DNA of 64,000 nt. Source: Beijerinckiaceae bacterium (lineage in GTDB: Bacteria; Pseudomonadota; Alphaproteobacteria; Rhizobiales; Beijerinckiaceae). The stretch spans positions 1-64,000 of the forward strand of contig JAPZUD010000008.1 of the NCBI GenBank assembly GCA_027533425.1. The letters run 5' to 3'. The notes beneath the pieces are model-generated. The model had not been told where the DNA came from, did not search any database, and saw nothing but the letters and a program-made list of their open reading frames with translations. Shown here one piece after another: positions 27,678-36,123 of this stretch (its first letter is position 1; the number at the start of each line of letters is the position of its first letter). The position numbers and the translations under genes were made by a program.

Positions 27678-28981
27678 CCGGCCCCCTCCGTAGTGCGAAC
27701 GAACCCGCCGGGGGCGCCGCTTCCGGAGTCGAAAAGATCACCCTGGTCAAACGCCCCGGCTCCCAGACCAAGCTGCTCGGAAAGTGAAGGAATCTTCTCC
27801 TTGAGCGCGAAGAAGCCGCGTGTCGCGTGCGGCCAGCACGCTTCGTCATAGGCCCGGCGGATCTCGATGAGCGCGATGCCTTGCCGGGCGAGGACGGGGG
27901 CGGCTTCCGCCAGCACCTCCGCCACCGGGCCGACCGGTGCATAGGCGGTGACGATCCGCGAGAGGCCATGCCGCCGCGCCCAGTCTCCGAGTGCGATCGC
28001 CGTCAGGCTCGGCAGCCGCACAGCCTCGACGCCCCAATGCCGGGCGGCACGATCGAGCCCGTCGCCAAGCGCTGCCTCGGTGAAGGCCTGCACGGCCTCC
28101 GCGACGGGCAGCGGCGAGCGCCCGTCGACAGCACTGGCACCGGCTACCGCGCGGATTCCGGCCCTGTCGAGGCCAAGGCTCTCGGGATGGAGATCCTCTT
28201 CCGTCAGGAGCAATCCGAGCGGCCCGTCCGGTGGGCCGGACATCGGGAGCCGCAGCCGCTGGGCCGCCGGCAGCGGCGGCTCCTCCAGCGCCGGCGCCTC
28301 CTTCGCGAGGCCGCGCGGCGAGAAACGCCCGCCGGTAAAGCCGGCAATGTTGTCCGGCCGGGCGAGATAGGTCTTGCCCTTGGTGTGCAGCCCGCCGACC
28401 CAGCGCCAGGAGCAGGTGTTCGAGGCCGGATCGCCGTCAAGCAGGTGCCGGATCATATAATCCGCCCCCAGTTCCCACGGCAGGCGCAGGGTGAAGATCC
28501 AGATCGAGGCGAACCACATCCGGGCATGGTTGTGGAGATAACCGGTTTCCTCCAGCTCGGCGATCCAGGCATCGAAGGCGTCGATCCCTGTCCGGCCGGC
28601 CAAAGCCGCCTGATAAGCCTTGCGGAAGCCGCCCTTCTCGCCGAGGGCCGCAACCTGTCCCGCAAGCGCCTCGCGATACCGGCGCCAGATTGCGGGACGA
28701 GTCTCCAGATGACCCTTGAAATAGGCGCGCCAGAACACTTCCTGGATGAATTTCTCGGCCGAAGCGGGCGAATGCCGGGCGAGCACGCTTTCGAGAACCT
28801 CCTGCTCGGTCACCAGCCGGTGCCGCAGATAGGGCGAGAGCACGGAGACATTGTCGCGCCGGTCGGGCCCGTAATCGCTGTTGCGGCGGGCTGCGTAATC
28901 GCGGCCGGCCGCCGGCAGGAAAGCCCGGAGGCGAAGAAGCCCGGCCGCGCGGCCGGGCTCGAAATGGCGTGAATCCGTCAT
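27665..28981 (-). CDS. Photolyase/cryptochrome-family protein with FAD domain at the N-terminus
   Basis: A 438-residue protein. Residues ~7-245 match the FAD-binding helical domain of photolyases: LSPYLRHRLVTEQEVL, FIQEVFWRAYFKGHL, TGYLHNHARMWFASIWIF and DPASNTCSWRWVGGL. In normal photolyases an alpha/beta domain comes first. Here it is missing at the N-terminus, and an alpha/beta-looking stretch follows instead (GLLLTEEDLHPESL, GLSRIVTAYAPVGPVAEVL). The protein may repair UV damage or sense light. It overlaps the end of the FadJ-like gene by 13 bp, tail to tail. Confidence 0.8.
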   Translation of the reverse strand: MTDSRHFEPGRAAGLLRLRAFLPAAGRDYAARRNSDYGPDRRDNVSVLSPYLRHRLVTEQEVLESVLARHSPASAEKFIQEVFWRAYFKGHLETRPAIWRRYREALAGQVAALGEKGGFRKAYQAALAGRTGIDAFDAWIAELEETGYLHNHARMWFASIWIFTLRLPWELGADYMIRHLLDGDPASNTCSWRWVGGLHTKGKTYLARPDNIAGFTGGRFSPRGLAKEAPALEEPPLPAAQRLRLPMSGPPDGPLGLLLTEEDLHPESLGLDRAGIRAVAGASAVDGRSPLPVAEAVQAFTEAALGDGLDRAARHWGVEAVRLPSLTAIALGDWARRHGLSRIVTAYAPVGPVAEVLAEAAPVLARQGIALIEIRRAYDEACWPHATRGFFALKEKIPSLSEQLGLGAGAFDQGDLFDSGSGAPGGFVRTTEGAGQAG

Positions 28982-29029
28982 CTTGAACTCCTGCCGGGCA
29001 TACGCGCCCGGCAGGAGGATGGATGAGGT

Positions 29030-29641
29030 TCAGGCGAGGCCTTCTGCCTTGAGCGCGGCCTGCACCGCCGGCCGGGCGGCCACCCGGCCCATGAAGGCCT
29101 TCAGCCGCGGCCGCGAATCCAGCGGGATGCCGACGAAATTCACCCAGTTCGTCACCACGAAGAGATAGGCATCCGCCACCGTGAAGGCAGCGCTGGTCAC
29201 ATGGTCGCGGCCATCGGCGAAGAGCGATTCCACGTAATCGAGATGCTTGCCCACGGCCGAACGGGCCGCGTCCTTCTCCGCATCGGAGCTGGTCGGCACG
29301 AAGAGCGGCACGAAAGCCTTGTGCAGTTCGGAGGCGACGAAGTTGAGCATTTCCTGCACCCGCGCCCGCGCCACCGTGCCCGGCTGCGGCGCGAGTTCCC
29401 GCGCCCCTTCCCGGTCGGCGAGGAACTGCACGATTGCCGCGCCCTCGGTGATCCGCGTGCCATCATCGAGCTCGAGCACTGGAACCTGCCCCTTGGCATT
29501 GATGGAATGGAAATCGCCGCCGCCGGCCAACGTCCTGGTTTTCGTGTCGACGCGCTGCAGCGTGACCGGAAGGTTCAGCTCGTTGATCACGATATGCGGC
29601 GAGAGCGAGCAGGCGCCGGGCGAGAAATAGAGTTTCATCAA
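29030..29641 (-). CDS. Glutathione S-transferase
   Basis: A 203-residue GST. The N-terminal thioredoxin-like domain starts MKLYFSPGACSLSPHIVINE, where Ser/Cys near residue 11-12 are typical of bacterial beta-class GSTs; INAKGQVPVLELDDG carries the cis-proline loop and TEGAAIVQFLAD binds glutathione. The C-terminal helical domain has FTVADAYLFVVTNW. It is divergent from the HxlR regulator with shared dyads, so it is probably under its control. Confidence 0.9.
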   Translation of the reverse strand: MMKLYFSPGACSLSPHIVINELNLPVTLQRVDTKTRTLAGGGDFHSINAKGQVPVLELDDGTRITEGAAIVQFLADREGARELAPQPGTVARARVQEMLNFVASELHKAFVPLFVPTSSDAEKDAARSAVGKHLDYVESLFADGRDHVTSAAFTVADAYLFVVTNWVNFVGIPLDSRPRLKAFMGRVAARPAVQAALKAEGLA

Positions 29642-29684
29642 CGATCTCCAAAAGAGGATGGGATGACGCTTTCCTTATCGCCTC

Positions 29685-29748
29685 TGGTTACATTGAGAAA
29701 CCCGATAACTTGTAGTAACCATCAAAATCAGGTATCCGGAAGGTAACC
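29685..29748. promoter_or_regulatory. GGTTAC/GTAACC operator repeats between GST and HxlR genes
   Basis: TGGTTAC (29685-29691) and GTAACCA (29715-29721) form an inverted repeat, and a further palindromic GGTAACC sits at 29742-29748, 11 bp before the HxlR start. HxlR regulators bind such dyads. Autoregulation and control of the GST gene are inferred. Confidence 0.5.
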
Positions 29749-29759
29749 AGGAGACCGCG

Positions 29760-30185
29760 ATGGCCCTCAGGATGCGCAAGAACAAGGTCGCGGCCCCGCT
29801 GCCCGGCTGCCCGCTCACCGCCTGCCTCTCGCTGATCGGCGGGGCCTGGACGCCCAACATCATCTGGTATCTCTCCGGCGGGCCACGCCGATTTTCGGAA
29901 CTGCGCGCCGACCTTCCGGGCATTTCCTCGAAGGTCCTCACGCAACGCCTGCGTGAACTCGAGCAGAGCGGCGTTGCGAGCCGGCAGGTGCTGCCGACCT
30001 CGCCGCCCTCGGTCGAGTACAGCCTGACCGTCTTGGGCCATGAGCTGTTGCCCGCCATCCGCTCGATTGTCGAGATCGGCCAGAAGCTGAAATCGCATCA
30101 GGAGGGCCGGCAGGCCGGATCCTGCCCGGAAGGGCAGGCCGCACCCGGAATCCGGGCTGCCGGGCCCCGCATCTCCCGCCTCTGA
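29760..30185 (+). CDS. HxlR family transcriptional regulator
   Basis: A 141-residue winged-helix protein. CPLTACLSLIGGAWTPNIIW is the typical HxlR opening with its redox-capable Cys, and ISSKVLTQRLRELEQSGVA is the recognition helix region; PPSVEYSLTVLGHEL is the wing. HxlR proteins often sense aldehydes or oxidants. It is divergent from a glutathione transferase, a common pairing. Confidence 0.9.
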   Translation: MALRMRKNKVAAPLPGCPLTACLSLIGGAWTPNIIWYLSGGPRRFSELRADLPGISSKVLTQRLRELEQSGVASRQVLPTSPPSVEYSLTVLGHELLPAIRSIVEIGQKLKSHQEGRQAGSCPEGQAAPGIRAAGPRISRL

Positions 30186-30208
30186 GACGCGGACACGAGC
30201 GCGTCTCA
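30183..30208 (+). terminator. Hairpin at the HxlR stop codon
   Basis: TGAGACGC (30183-30190) and GCGTCTCA (30201-30208) form an eight-pair stem starting at the stop codon. There is no T-run, so its strength as a terminator is uncertain. Confidence 0.4.
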
Positions 30209-30209
30209 A

Positions 30210-30290
30210 TGTATACAGCAAACGGCTGAATTTGTTCGTAACGGCTGGCTTGTCGGGCTTATTCGGATCTTTTACGATTTTCTGTATACA
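30210..30290. promoter_or_regulatory. Two TGTATACA palindromes upstream of the vanA-like gene
   Basis: TGTATACA occurs at 30210-30217 and again at 30283-30290, 73 bp apart, with the second 22 bp before the vanA-like start. Two identical perfect palindromes bracketing a promoter suggest paired operators and possibly looping. The GntR protein encoded between vanA and vanB is the obvious candidate binder. Confidence 0.55.
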
Positions 30291-30312
30291 TATTGAACAC
30301 AGGAAACGCGCC

Positions 30313-31356
30313 ATGACAGCCCCTTTCCCGCTCAACGCCTGGTATGCCGCGGCCTGGGATGTCGAGGTGAAGCGGGCCCTGCTTCCCCGGACGATCTGCG
30401 GCAGGAAGGTCGTCTTCTACCGGACCGAGGCGGGTGAACCGGTGGCCTTGGCCGATGCCTGCTGGCATCGCCTCGTTCCGCTCTCGCGCGGGCATCTGCG
30501 CGGCGACGAGGTGGTCTGCCCCTATCACGGCCTCGTCTTCAATCCGCAGGGGCGCTGCACCTTCATGCCCTCGCAGGAGACGATCAACCCCAGCGCCTGC
30601 GTCCGTTCCTACCCGGTGGTCGAGAAGCACCGCTTCCTCTGGATCTGGCCGGGCGATCCGGCCCTGGCCGACCCGGCCAAGGTGCCGGACCTGCACTGGA
30701 ACAAGGATCCGGACTGGGAGGGCGATGGCAAGCTGATCCATGCCCGCTGCGATTATCGCCTCGTGATCGACAATCTGATGGACCTGACCCACGAGACCTT
30801 CGTGCATGGCTCGTCCATCGGCAATGCCGCCGTGGCCGAGGCGCCCTTCGCAACCACGCACGGTGACAGGACCGCCACCGTGACCCGCTGGATGCGCGAT
30901 ATCGAGCCGCCGCCCTTCTGGCGCGGCCAGCTCGGGAAGCCCGGCAATGTCGACCGCTGGCAGATCATCCGGTTCGAGGCACCGGCCACGATCGTAATCG
31001 ATGTCGGCGTGGCCCCGGCCGGCACCGGCGCGCCGGAGGGCGACCGCAGCCAGGGCGTCAACGGCATGGTGCTCAACACGATCACCCCTGAAACCGACAA
31101 GACCTGCCATTATTTCTGGGCGTTCACCCGGAATTACCGCCGCCATGACCAGGCGCTGACGACCCAGCTCTGCGAGGGCGTGAGCGGCATCTTCCGCGAG
31201 GACGAGGCGATTCTCGAGGCGCAGCAGCAGGCCATCGACGAGAATCCCGGCCGCATCTTCTACAACCTCAACATCGATTCCGGCTCGATGTGGGCACGCC
31301 GCCTGATCGACCGGATGATCGCGGCGGAACAGCCGGTTCCGCAGGCGGCGGAGTGA
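30313..31356 (+). CDS. vanA: Rieske aromatic O-demethylase oxygenase (vanillate monooxygenase VanA-like)
   Basis: A 347-residue Rieske non-haem iron oxygenase. The [2Fe-2S] ligands are C50-W-H52 and C69-P-Y-H72, and the mononuclear iron site lies in DNLMDLTHETFVH. VanA removes the methyl group of vanillate to give protocatechuate plus formaldehyde; relatives act on syringate or other methoxylated acids, so the exact substrate is open. The reductase gene follows, separated from this one by a GntR gene. LigAB-like ring-cleavage genes lie 8-10 kb away. Confidence 0.85.
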   Translation: MTAPFPLNAWYAAAWDVEVKRALLPRTICGRKVVFYRTEAGEPVALADACWHRLVPLSRGHLRGDEVVCPYHGLVFNPQGRCTFMPSQETINPSACVRSYPVVEKHRFLWIWPGDPALADPAKVPDLHWNKDPDWEGDGKLIHARCDYRLVIDNLMDLTHETFVHGSSIGNAAVAEAPFATTHGDRTATVTRWMRDIEPPPFWRGQLGKPGNVDRWQIIRFEAPATIVIDVGVAPAGTGAPEGDRSQGVNGMVLNTITPETDKTCHYFWAFTRNYRRHDQALTTQLCEGVSGIFREDEAILEAQQQAIDENPGRIFYNLNIDSGSMWARRLIDRMIAAEQPVPQAAE

Positions 31357-31360
31357 GCCC

Positions 31361-32149
31361 ATGGCCGGAACCGCCCTCCCCGAAGCCGCCCCGGAAACCG
31401 CCCGCCCGCGCGAGGATCGCGGCCATTCCCAGAGCGTCCGCGCCCAGCTGGCCCTGCGCGAATTGCTGCTCTCCGGCGAGATTGCCCCGGGCTCGCGTCT
31501 GTCGGAACTGGCGATTGTCGAGCGGATCGGTGTCTCGCGGACGCCCGTCCGCGCCGCCCTCACCCATCTGGCCGAGGAAGGGCTTGTCGAACCGATCCCT
31601 TCCGGCGGTTTTGCCGCCCGGGCCTTCTCCGAGCAGGATGTCCGCGATTCCATCGAGTTGCGCGGCACGCTGGAAGGCCTTGCCGCCCGGCTCGCGGCCG
31701 AACGGGGCATCGGCGCGCTGGCCATCCAGACCCTGCGCGACCTGCTCGCCCGGCTGGACGAGGTGGTCGCCGGCCCGCTCGGCGCGCCGGATGTCTTCGA
31801 GCGCTATATCGCGCTCAATGCCGAATGGCACCGCGAGATCACCGGCCTTGCCGGCAGCCGCGTGGTCGAGCGCCAGATCGAGCGCGTCATGGCCCTGCCC
31901 TTCGCCTCGCCCAGCGCCTTCGTCATGGCCCAGGCCCAGACCGAGGAGGCACGACGCATTCTCACCCTCGCGCAGGACCAGCACCATGCCGTGGTCGAGG
32001 CGATCCTCCAGCGCGAGGGCGCCCGCGCCGAGGCGCTGATGCGCGAGCATTCCCGCCTCGCGAGCCGCAACCTCGCCCATGCCGCCCGCTCGCGGCAGGC
32101 CATGGCGCAGGTACCGGGCGGTGCGCTGATCCGCCTCCGTCCGGCCTGA
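31361..32149 (+). CDS. GntR family regulator, FCD subfamily
   Basis: A 262-residue regulator lying between the oxygenase and reductase genes, 4 bp after the former and 10 bp before the latter. The winged helix includes LAIVERIGVSRTPVRAALTH-like sequence at residues ~50-85, followed by an FCD ligand domain. The position inside the operon suggests it is the VanR-type repressor of vanAB, probably acting at the TGTATACA sites upstream. Confidence 0.88.
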   Translation: MAGTALPEAAPETARPREDRGHSQSVRAQLALRELLLSGEIAPGSRLSELAIVERIGVSRTPVRAALTHLAEEGLVEPIPSGGFAARAFSEQDVRDSIELRGTLEGLAARLAAERGIGALAIQTLRDLLARLDEVVAGPLGAPDVFERYIALNAEWHREITGLAGSRVVERQIERVMALPFASPSAFVMAQAQTEEARRILTLAQDQHHAVVEAILQREGARAEALMREHSRLASRNLAHAARSRQAMAQVPGGALIRLRPA

Positions 32150-32159
32150 GGAGGCCTGC

Positions 32160-33137
32160 ATGCGTTTTGCCGTGACCTGGCAGGAAGCTACCCTGCGCGC
32201 CGTGACCGACATCACGGCGGATATCCGCGAATTCCAGATCGTCCCCACCGGAGGCTGCCGCAACTTCCTGCCCGGCGCCCATCTCGATCTCGCCCTGACG
32301 ATCGGCGGCCTGCCGGAAACGCGCTCCTACTCGCTGGTCGGCGAGCCCGGCGGTGATCATTACCGCATCGCGGTGAAGCGGCGGCCGGACAGCCGCGGCG
32401 GCTCGGCCTATCTCTGGAGCCTGGCGCCCGGTGCGCGGCTCACCATTACCGACCCGAAAACCGCCTTCGAGCTGGAATTCGGCCGCAAAGAATACCTTCT
32501 TGTCGCCGGCGGCATCGGCATCACGCCGCTTTTCGGCATGGCCAGCCTGCTGCGCCGGCGCGGCAGCCGGGTGCGGCTGCTCTATGCGGCGCGGAAAACG
32601 GCAGACCTCGCCTATCTGGAGACGCTCCGCCCCTTGCTGGGCGAGGATCTCCTGCTCTTCGTCTCGGAGAAGGGCCAGCGGATCGATTTCCCCGCCGCCT
32701 TCGCGGAACTCGGGCCGGATGCGCTCTGCGCGCTCTGCGGCCCGATGCCGATGCTGGAGGAGGCCCGCCGCGCCTGGGCCGTCGCCGGGCGCCCGTTGGC
32801 GGATCTCCGCTGGGAGACGTTCGGCACATCCGGCCGTCTCGCCGCCGAGGATTTCACCGTGCGCCTGCCCCGGCACGATCTCGAACTCGTCGTGCCGCGC
32901 AACCGCACCCTGCTCGATGCGCTCGAAGAGGCGGGGATCGACGTGATCCATGATTGCCGCAAGGGCGAATGCGGCCTCTGCGCGATGGATGTTCTCGCCA
33001 TCGACGGCGCGATCGATCATCGCGACGTCTTCTTCTCCGATCACGAGAAGGAGGAGAACCGCCGGCTCTGCGCCTGCGTCTCCCGCGCCACCGGCACGCT
33101 CACCCTCGATACGGATTACCGGCCTGACGCTGTGTGA
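32160..33137 (+). CDS. vanB: Vanillate demethylase reductase (VanB-like)
   Basis: A 325-residue reductase that feeds electrons from NADH to the Rieske oxygenase. The flavin domain has RSYSLVGEPGG (flavin binding), the NAD domain has LLVAGGIGITPLFGMA, and the C-terminal plant-type ferredoxin domain has DCRKGECGLCAMDV and a last Cys in RLCACVS. Domain order matches phthalate dioxygenase reductase and VanB. Confidence 0.9.
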   Translation: MRFAVTWQEATLRAVTDITADIREFQIVPTGGCRNFLPGAHLDLALTIGGLPETRSYSLVGEPGGDHYRIAVKRRPDSRGGSAYLWSLAPGARLTITDPKTAFELEFGRKEYLLVAGGIGITPLFGMASLLRRRGSRVRLLYAARKTADLAYLETLRPLLGEDLLLFVSEKGQRIDFPAAFAELGPDALCALCGPMPMLEEARRAWAVAGRPLADLRWETFGTSGRLAAEDFTVRLPRHDLELVVPRNRTLLDALEEAGIDVIHDCRKGECGLCAMDVLAIDGAIDHRDVFFSDHEKEENRRLCACVSRATGTLTLDTDYRPDAV

Positions 33138-33234
33138 ATCGCGCGCAGGCGAGGTGCTTTCGCAAGCGGCAACCCGTTTTAGGGACCAGCCTTTCCTCGT
33201 GCGCGCGGCTAATGCGCCATGCCCTGTTCCAGTG

Positions 33235-33323
33235 TCGTCATGCCCGGCCTTGGGCCGGGTATCCACGACTTGGCGGCACGCAAGCCGTAGTCGTGGATGG
33301 CCGGGACAAGCCCGGCCATGACG
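33235..33323. repeat. Palindromic intergenic repeat, copy 1
   Basis: GTCATGCCCGGCCTTGGGCC begins an imperfect palindrome whose other arm ends GGCCGGGACAAGCCCGGCCATGAC, with CCACGACTT and AGTCGTGG pairing inside. A second copy is at 34525. This type of element is frequent between genes in Hyphomicrobiales. It lies in the convergent gap between vanB and the methionine-synthase-like gene, where it could end transcription in both directions. Confidence 0.75.
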
Positions 33324-33362
33324 CTGAAGGAAACGGTGCGTGAAAAGCCGCGTGACCGCCCC

Positions 33363-34466
33363 TTACGCGTCCTTCCAGACCTCGGCGGCCAGCTCGACGA
33401 TCATCTCGAGCTTCTTCCACTGCTCGTCCTCGGCCAGCGTATTGCCTTCCTCGGTCGAGGCGAAACCGCATTGCGGCGAGAGGCAGAGCTGGTCGAGCGA
33501 GACAAATTTCGACGCCTCGTCGATGCGGCGGCGAATGTCGTCCTTGGCTTCCAGCACGCCGGTCTTCGAGGTGACGAGGCCGAGCACCACATGCTTGCCC
33601 TTGGGCAGGAACCGCAGCGGCTCGAACCCGCCGGCGCGGTCCGTATCCCATTCCATGAAATAGCCATCGACCGGCATCGCGTTGAACAGCACTTCGGCCA
33701 CCGGCTCGTAGCCGCCGGAGGCGATGAAGGTCGAGCGGAAATTGCCGCGGCAGAGATGCATGGTGATGGTCAGGTCGGCTGGCTTGTTTTCCAACGCCTT
33801 GCGCACCATGCCGGCATAGATGTCCGGCTGCTTTTCCGGATCGTCGCCGCGCTGGCGCAGCATCTCGCGCTGGTTGGGATCGCAGAGATAGGCGAAGGAG
33901 ATATCGTCGAGCTGCAGGTAACGGCAGCCGGCGGCGTAGAACGCCCCCACCGCCTTGCCATAAGCGGCGCCGACATCGGCATAGAACGCATCCATCTCGT
34001 CATAGATGCCGGGATTCATCATCTTCCGGCCGCCGCGATAATGCAGCATGGACGGGCCCGGAATGGTCATTTTCGGCGTGGCGCGGGTATTCGCCTTCAG
34101 GAACGTGAAATGCTCGATCATCGGATGGCCGGAAAACCCGACCTTGCCGGTGATGCGCAGCGCCTTGGCAATGCCCACCCCGCCCTTGAAATTCATGCCG
34201 GAATCCGCCTCCACCGAGGTGACGCCGTCGAGCTGCTCGAGGAAATCGAAATGCCAGTAGGCGCGGCGGAACTCGCCATCCGTCACGCCCTTGAGGCCGA
34301 CCGCTTCCTGTTTTGCGATGAGCGCCTTGATCTCGCGATCCTCGATCGCCTTCAGGCCCTCGGCGCTCAGCGTGCCGGCCGCACGCTCCTCGCGGGCCTT
34401 CTTCAGCGCGGCCGGGCGCAGCAGGGAGCCGACCTGGTCGGCGCGGAAAGGCGGTCTGGCAGTCAT
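33363..34466 (-). CDS. Cobalamin-independent methionine synthase-like methyltransferase (MetE C-terminal family)
   Basis: A 367-residue protein resembling the catalytic half of MetE (YxjG/YxjH type). FRADQVGSLLRP opens the barrel, HLCRGN and SPQCGFAS supply the zinc ligands His, Cys and Cys, and YLQLDDISFAYLCDP is a conserved active-site strand. Such short forms transfer methyl groups to homocysteine or related thiols. It lies beside the demethylase genes and the Liv operon, so a link to methyl groups or to aromatic acids is possible but unproven. Confidence 0.85.
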   Translation of the reverse strand: MTARPPFRADQVGSLLRPAALKKAREERAAGTLSAEGLKAIEDREIKALIAKQEAVGLKGVTDGEFRRAYWHFDFLEQLDGVTSVEADSGMNFKGGVGIAKALRITGKVGFSGHPMIEHFTFLKANTRATPKMTIPGPSMLHYRGGRKMMNPGIYDEMDAFYADVGAAYGKAVGAFYAAGCRYLQLDDISFAYLCDPNQREMLRQRGDDPEKQPDIYAGMVRKALENKPADLTITMHLCRGNFRSTFIASGGYEPVAEVLFNAMPVDGYFMEWDTDRAGGFEPLRFLPKGKHVVLGLVTSKTGVLEAKDDIRRRIDEASKFVSLDQLCLSPQCGFASTEEGNTLAEDEQWKKLEMIVELAAEVWKDA

Positions 34467-34524
34467 GATATCCTCCGGAAGGTCTCAGAAACGAGTTGAA
34501 ACTCTGGTTTGCAGCTGTTGCTCG

Positions 34525-34626
34525 CCGTCATGCCCGCCCTTGGGGCGGGCATCCACGACTTGGCCCAAGACTCGGCCTTCGTGCAGCCCGAAGTCGTGGA
34601 TGGCCGGGCTGAACCCGGCCATGACG
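34525..34626. repeat. Palindromic intergenic repeat, copy 2
   Basis: A second copy of the element at 33235: GTCATGCCCGCCCTTGGGGC at one end and GGCCATGACG at the other, again with CCACGACTT and AAGTCGTGG inside. It lies between livF and the methionine-synthase-like gene. Together the two copies bracket that gene. Confidence 0.75.
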
Positions 34627-34642
34627 AAAAACACAAAACATC

Positions 34643-35377
34643 TCAATGGCCTCCACGCACACCGGCCTTCTTGCCGGTGACGCCGAGATGGGTTTCGAGC
34701 GGCGCCGGATCGGCGATCAGGCTCGCGCTGGTGGATTGATGCACGATCGCGCCGCGATCGAGGATGATCGCCGCGTCGGTCACGCCGAGGATCTTCTGGG
34801 CATGCTGCTCGACGATGATGGCCGACAGCCCCTCGTCGCGGGTGATGCGCTTCAGCGCGGCCAGCAATTCCTCGATGATGATCGGCGCGAGACCCTCGGT
34901 CGGCTCGTCGAGCAGGATGAGCCGCGGGTTGAGCACCAGCGCCCGGGCCACGGCCAGCATCTGCTGCTCGCCGCCGGAAAGCTGGTTGCCCATATTGCCG
35001 CGCCGTTCCTTCAGCCGCGGGAACAGCCGGTAGACCGCCTCCACATCCCAGGCGCCCGGTTGCGCCACGGCTGTGAGATTTTCCTCCACCGTCAGCGACT
35101 TGAAGATGTTCCGCTCCTGCGGCACCCAGCCGATCCCGCCCCGCGCCCTGAGGTCGGAGCGGAGCTTCGTGATGTCACGCCCCTCGAAGCGGATCGTCCC
35201 GCCGAGATGCCGCGTCGCCCCGATGATCGTGTTGAGCAGCGTCGTCTTGCCGGTCCCGTTGCGGCCGAGCACGGCCAGCGAACGGCCCGCCTCCAGCGTC
35301 AGGCTGACATCGTTGATCACGCGCGCCAGCCCATAGCCGGCGGAAAGCTGCGCAAGCTGGAGAAGCGGCTCAGCCAT
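34643..35377 (-). CDS. livF: Branched-chain/aromatic-acid ABC transporter ATPase LivF
   Basis: A 244-residue ATPase. Walker A is GRNGTGKTT, the signature LSGGEQQMLAVARAL, and Walker B RLILLDEPTEGLAP. The start at 35377 overlaps the end of livG by 8 bp. It is the last gene of a five-gene Liv transporter set. Liv-type systems import leucine-type amino acids but often aromatic acids; the neighbours here favour an aromatic substrate. Confidence 0.92.
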   Translation of the reverse strand: MAEPLLQLAQLSAGYGLARVINDVSLTLEAGRSLAVLGRNGTGKTTLLNTIIGATRHLGGTIRFEGRDITKLRSDLRARGGIGWVPQERNIFKSLTVEENLTAVAQPGAWDVEAVYRLFPRLKERRGNMGNQLSGGEQQMLAVARALVLNPRLILLDEPTEGLAPIIIEELLAALKRITRDEGLSAIIVEQHAQKILGVTDAAIILDRGAIVHQSTSASLIADPAPLETHLGVTGKKAGVRGGH

Positions 35378-36122
35378 CGAGGCTCTCCCCGAGATAGACC
35401 GCCCGGACACGCGGATCATTGGCAATTTCCGACACGGTCCCCTCGGTGAAGAGCGCACCGTTCACCAGCACCGAGATCCGCTCGGCAAAGGAGAAAACGA
35501 GGTCCATGTCATGCTCGATCAGCAGGACGGAGACATCGCGCGGCAGGGCCGCGACCGTGGCGAGCAGGTCATGCCGCTCGGCCTCCGGCACGCCGGCCGC
35601 GGGCTCGTCGAGCAGCAGCACGCGCGGCTGGCAGGCAAAGGCCAGCGCGATTTCCAGCAGGCGCTGCTTGCCATAGGGCAGGCTCGAGGTACGCTCCTCG
35701 AGCACATCGACCAGCTTGAACCGGGTGGCGATCTCGACGATCTCGTCGATCACGGCCGCTTTCGACCCGGCCGGGCGCCAGAATTCATAGCCATGGCCCA
35801 TCCGCTCGGACACCGCGACGCCGAGGGTTTCCAGCGGCGTCATCCCCGCGAAGAGCTGGTTGATCTGGAAGGTCCGGACCAGCCCGCGCTTGACGCGCCG
35901 CTCCGGCGCCATGGCGGAGATATCCTCGCCATGCAGGCGGATTGTCCCCGCGCTCGGCTGGAGCACACCGGTCAGCAGGTTGACGAAGGTCGTCTTGCCG
36001 GCGCCGTTCGGCCCGATCAGGGCATGGCGGGCCCCGGGTTCGAGCCGGAAGCTGACATTGTCGGTCGCGACAATGCCGCCGAACCGCTTCTCCAGGCCGA
36101 CAGTCTCGAGGGCGGCGCTCAT
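35370..36122 (-). CDS. livG: ABC transporter ATPase LivG
   Basis: A 250-residue ATPase, partner of LivF. Walker A is GPNGAGKTT, and Walker B is RVLLLDEPAAGVPEAE. The helical insert before the signature (PYGKQRLLEIA) is usual for LivG. The start at 36122 (MSAALETVGLEKRF) leaves one base after the livM stop; the alternative at 36140 would overlap livM. Confidence 0.92.
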   Translation of the reverse strand: MSAALETVGLEKRFGGIVATDNVSFRLEPGARHALIGPNGAGKTTFVNLLTGVLQPSAGTIRLHGEDISAMAPERRVKRGLVRTFQINQLFAGMTPLETLGVAVSERMGHGYEFWRPAGSKAAVIDEIVEIATRFKLVDVLEERTSSLPYGKQRLLEIALAFACQPRVLLLDEPAAGVPEAERHDLLATVAALPRDVSVLLIEHDMDLVFSFAERISVLVNGALFTEGTVSEIANDPRVRAVYLGESLDG

Positions 36123-36123
36123 C

